A stretch of 64,000 nucleotides of DNA from NCBI RefSeq assembly GCF_900104555.1, contig NZ_FNJU01000005.1, positions 132,216 through 196,215 of the forward strand, in the 5' to 3' direction. Within the stretch, counting starts at the first letter, position 1, and the number at the start of each line of letters is the position of its first letter. This document shows positions 61,535 to 64,000 of the stretch, one piece after another. Both the position numbers and the translations under genes were made by a program. Source of the DNA: Litchfieldia salsa. Its GTDB lineage: Bacteria > Bacillota > Bacilli > Bacillales > Bacillaceae_L. The notes under the pieces were generated by a model. The model searched no databases and was not told where the DNA came from. It saw nothing but the letters and a program-made list of their open reading frames with translations.

Positions 61535-64000
61535 TTAACCTTTAAAGTTATTATTTTGATCTTCTTGATGGTATTCTCGTTGGTTTAAAAATGGCCACCA
61601 ATTTGCTTTCCCAAAGGTTTTAACCATTACTGGAACAAATAATGGGAGCATGACAAAGCCATACAAGAATAATCCTGTTAATAGAATAGTAGCAATCTGG
61701 AGCAACGATAATACCCCTGAAGGCATCATTGCCGCAAAAGTGCCACCTAAAATGACTGCTGCCGAAATAATAACTGTCCCCATTTTACGCATGGAAACTA
61801 AAATAGCTTCCTGAACAGATAAATGCTTATATTCATTAAATCGATCCATTAAGAAAATACTATAATCAATTCCTAGCGCAACTAAAATGACAAAAGCAAA
61901 GAATGGTACTGCCCAACTAATCCCAGAGTATTCTAGGAGATTCACGAAAATCATCTCGGTAATTGCCATAGAAGTATAGTAAGTTAGAATCAATGAACCG
62001 ATTAGATACATTGGCATGATAAAAGAACGTAATAACACAACTAATATAATACTAATACCTGCTAGCATCAAAATGACGGTACGTGTATAATCCTGCTCTG
62101 AAATTGAATCCAGATCAGAATATACACTTGTGACTCCACCAATTGCCACAGTTGCATTTTCTAATTTTGTCCCCTTAACAGCGCGTTCCACTGATGCTTT
62201 AATTTCATCAATTTGCTCTAGTGCTTCACTAGAATATGGATTTGCAGTAAAGATAACTTCCATCGTCATAACTTTTCGATCCTGAGACATATAAGCATCA
62301 AGAGCATGCTCAAAATCATTACTCACTAACACATCCTCGGGTATATAAAAGCCTGTCATTTGACCATTAGAAGAAAGTCCTTCTAAATAGTCCTGGGCTG
62401 AATAAAGCCCCTCCGACACTTGACCCAAACCATCTGCACTCTGAGTCAAGCCATCTGTCAATTGAGTCATTTGACCATTTAAGTCTTTAAATCCATCCAG
62501 GAGTTGCTGCTGACCAAGATTAATGCTTTTTAACCCTCCATCAACACTTGAAAGGCGAGATATAATTTCTCCCTGACCATTAGCTGCTGCTTCAAGTCCT
62601 GTTTGTTGTTGTGAAATGCCCTTAATTAACTGATCCATTCCACCTATTAAAGCTGTTTGACCATTAATGATTGTTTCAAACGAACTATTTGCTTCACTGA
62701 TGCCTGAAACCAAACCATAAAGACCTTCATTTACTTGACTTAGTCCCTGTACAATTGTCTTCGTTTGTTCTGCAGAAGCAAGAACAGTTTGTTTTAGAGC
62801 ATAATATGATTGTTGGTATTCTGGATCAGCTAATAAAGCCTGATGCCCTGGATTAGATTCCATTGTACTGAAATAGCTATTTGTAGACTGTAAGTATTCT
62901 GAAATCTGTGAGAGACCAGAATGGACTTCGCCGTATTTTCCAGCAAGCATTTCTACTGTTGAACCTACTTGTTTATAACCATTTAATAGTTCTTTACTAC
63001 CTGCAGATAATCGCTCAGCATTCTTTTTTATTTCATCCAAACCTGTTTTAATTTGTCCTGAACCCGCAGAACCCTCTCGAAGCCCCTGTTCAATTTGAGA
63101 TAAACCTGCTTGTAATTGAATGATCCCATTCTTTAATTCGGTAGTTCCTGAGATTAAATCACCAATTCCAGATGTGGCTGTCTCAAGTTCAGGTGCTGAT
63201 GATGTTAATTGATCACTAGCATCTTGTAGTCCATTACTGATTTGTTCTATTCCATCATTACCTTCACCTAGACCTTCTCCAAGTGTTTCAGCCTGCTTTG
63301 CTACGAATAAGTCTTCAATTGGCTCACCTGTTGGTCTCGTTGCAGACCTTACTTTCCCTACTTGATCGACTTTTACAAGCTCTTGGCTGATTTTTTCAGT
63401 CAAAGCTAAATACTCTGACGTATTCATTTCTTCATCATTCTTAATGACAATAGTTGTTGGCATGCTTTCCCCTGGACCAAAGCCAGCAGCAATAATATCA
63501 AATGCTTTTATTGCCGGAACATCATCACTAAGCTCTTCTAAAGAATTAAAGGAGAGTTTCCCATCATATGTTAGCAATGATGGAACAACAATAGCTGCTA
63601 CAATCAGTATAGCGATTAAAGGACGCGCAAGTGAAAAACGACCAACTATATCCCATAGTTTACTATCCTTATGTTCAAGTTTTCCTTTTGAAGGCCAAAA
63701 CAGCTTTGGTCCAAGAACTGCCATAAAGAAAGGAACAATGGTTACTAAAGCTAACAAAAGAATAGCAACACCTATCGCGACCGCTGAAGCCGATTGGTAT
63801 AGTTTAAATGTAGACAAACCAATAGCTGCAAACCCAATCATAACTGCCAGCCCGCTAAAGAAGACCGTTCTACCGGCATTTTTATATGTTTCAATAATAG
63901 CAGTTGAAACATTTTCAGTCTTAGACATTTCTTCTTTAAATCGACTTAGGAGTAAAATACAATAATCTGTTCCAATTCCAAATAAAACAGCTACTAAGAA
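61535..64000 (-). CDS. MMPL-family RND transporter (YdgH-like), 5' end outside window
   Basis: The last 822 codons are present. An internal ATG at 63928 is not the start, because the frame remains open to the window edge and there encodes VAVLFGIGTDYCILLLSRFKEE, the conserved RND helix motif. The second such motif, VALGIDYSIFLMDRFNEYKH, lies near the end. Between them is an extracellular region of about 330 residues with many repeats of the form GLxQxxxGL and SNGLQD, typical of long YdgH-type MMPL proteins. Such proteins export lipids or hydrophobic compounds; substrate unknown. Confidence 0.88.
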   Translation of the reverse strand, partial: FLVAVLFGIGTDYCILLLSRFKEEMSKTENVSTAIIETYKNAGRTVFFSGLAVMIGFAAIGLSTFKLYQSASAVAIGVAILLLALVTIVPFFMAVLGPKLFWPSKGKLEHKDSKLWDIVGRFSLARPLIAILIVAAIVVPSLLTYDGKLSFNSLEELSDDVPAIKAFDIIAAGFGPGESMPTTIVIKNDEEMNTSEYLALTEKISQELVKVDQVGKVRSATRPTGEPIEDLFVAKQAETLGEGLGEGNDGIEQISNGLQDASDQLTSSAPELETATSGIGDLISGTTELKNGIIQLQAGLSQIEQGLREGSAGSGQIKTGLDEIKKNAERLSAGSKELLNGYKQVGSTVEMLAGKYGEVHSGLSQISEYLQSTNSYFSTMESNPGHQALLADPEYQQSYYALKQTVLASAEQTKTIVQGLSQVNEGLYGLVSGISEANSSFETIINGQTALIGGMDQLIKGISQQQTGLEAAANGQGEIISRLSSVDGGLKSINLGQQQLLDGFKDLNGQMTQLTDGLTQSADGLGQVSEGLYSAQDYLEGLSSNGQMTGFYIPEDVLVSNDFEHALDAYMSQDRKVMTMEVIFTANPYSSEALEQIDEIKASVERAVKGTKLENATVAIGGVTSVYSDLDSISEQDYTRTVILMLAGISIILVVLLRSFIMPMYLIGSLILTYYTSMAITEMIFVNLLEYSGISWAVPFFAFVILVALGIDYSIFLMDRFNEYKHLSVQEAILVSMRKMGTVIISAAVILGGTFAAMMPSGVLSLLQIATILLTGLFLYGFVMLPLFVPVMVKTFGKANWWPFLNQREYHQEDQNNNFKG

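Noticed and set aside
63444-63965. 173-codon open frame on the plus strand at the right edge
   Set aside because: Antisense shadow of the MMPL gene, whose frame has clear conserved motifs.

Overview
This is a low-GC stretch of a Bacillaceae chromosome, almost certainly from an endospore former related to Bacillus. Many proteins are recognisable orthologues of Bacillus subtilis genes, often in the same local arrangement: ycgT-ycgR-ycgQ, bioB, guaC, yabR, pbuG, fruR/fruA, tnrA, yclI-yclH with yclJ-yclK, a pbpG-like PBP and a YuzC-like coat protein. Control sites are also of Bacillus type: Fur boxes, a BirA operator, PurBoxes with a guanine riboswitch, MhqR operators and TnrA boxes. No rRNA, tRNA, prophage, IS transposase or CRISPR array is visible. 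The window is core chromosome sprinkled with short non-coding repeats.

Layout. 1-10.4 kb: a cut-off Fur-controlled ferredoxin-NADP reductase, ycgR-ycgQ, a MATE exporter, bioB, an RNase J paralogue, guaC and a nitroreductase, separated by copies of a palindromic MITE-like repeat. 10.5-17.3 kb is a signalling block. It holds a four-gene operon (GAF-PP2C phosphatase, RsbW-like kinase, STAS antagonist, methyl-accepting chemotaxis protein) behind a sigma-D-type promoter, then a HesB/IscA-like gene with an in-frame UGA that looks like a selenocysteine codon, yabR, and a diguanylate cyclase. 17.4-27.4 kb: a ten-unit 51-bp repeat array, pbuG, an acyl-CoA synthetase, an MhqR-type dioxygenase, a coat protein gene, a second 51-bp array, a MarR-MFS operon, a DMT exporter, a UPF0316 protein and a TIP30-like oxidoreductase. 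27.6-35.1 kb: a YodL-like gene, then the RDD / SpoIIM / DUF58 / MoxR / DUF4350 / DUF4129 membrane cluster. 35.2-49.9 kb: SulP transporter, DJ-1 protein, a small-RNA candidate, a secreted HExxH protein, a ferredoxin, a second MhqR-type dioxygenase, RluF, WrbA, a SpoIID/LytB protein, a third 51-bp array running into the 3' end of a sporulation-type kinase gene, a class A PBP, thiM and a C26 hydrolase. 50.2-64 kb: a fru locus without fruK, an HD nucleotidase, tnrA divergent from two very small genes, a small zinc-ribbon ORF, the yclIH transporter facing yclJK, an acyl-CoA dehydrogenase and a cut-off MMPL transporter.

Most notable: (1) a probable HesB-like selenoprotein with a bacterial SECIS-like hairpin after the UGA, easily missed because the UGA splits the ORF; (2) a complete partner-switching module co-transcribed with a chemoreceptor from a sigma-D promoter, with no sigma factor gene in the operon; (3) three separate tandem arrays with the same 51-bp period but two different unit sequences; (4) divergent TnrA boxes, each about 50 bp from its presumed start site; (5) an unidentified RNA of about 110 nt with its own promoter and terminator. 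Everything was read by eye; no alignments, folding or database searches were run.
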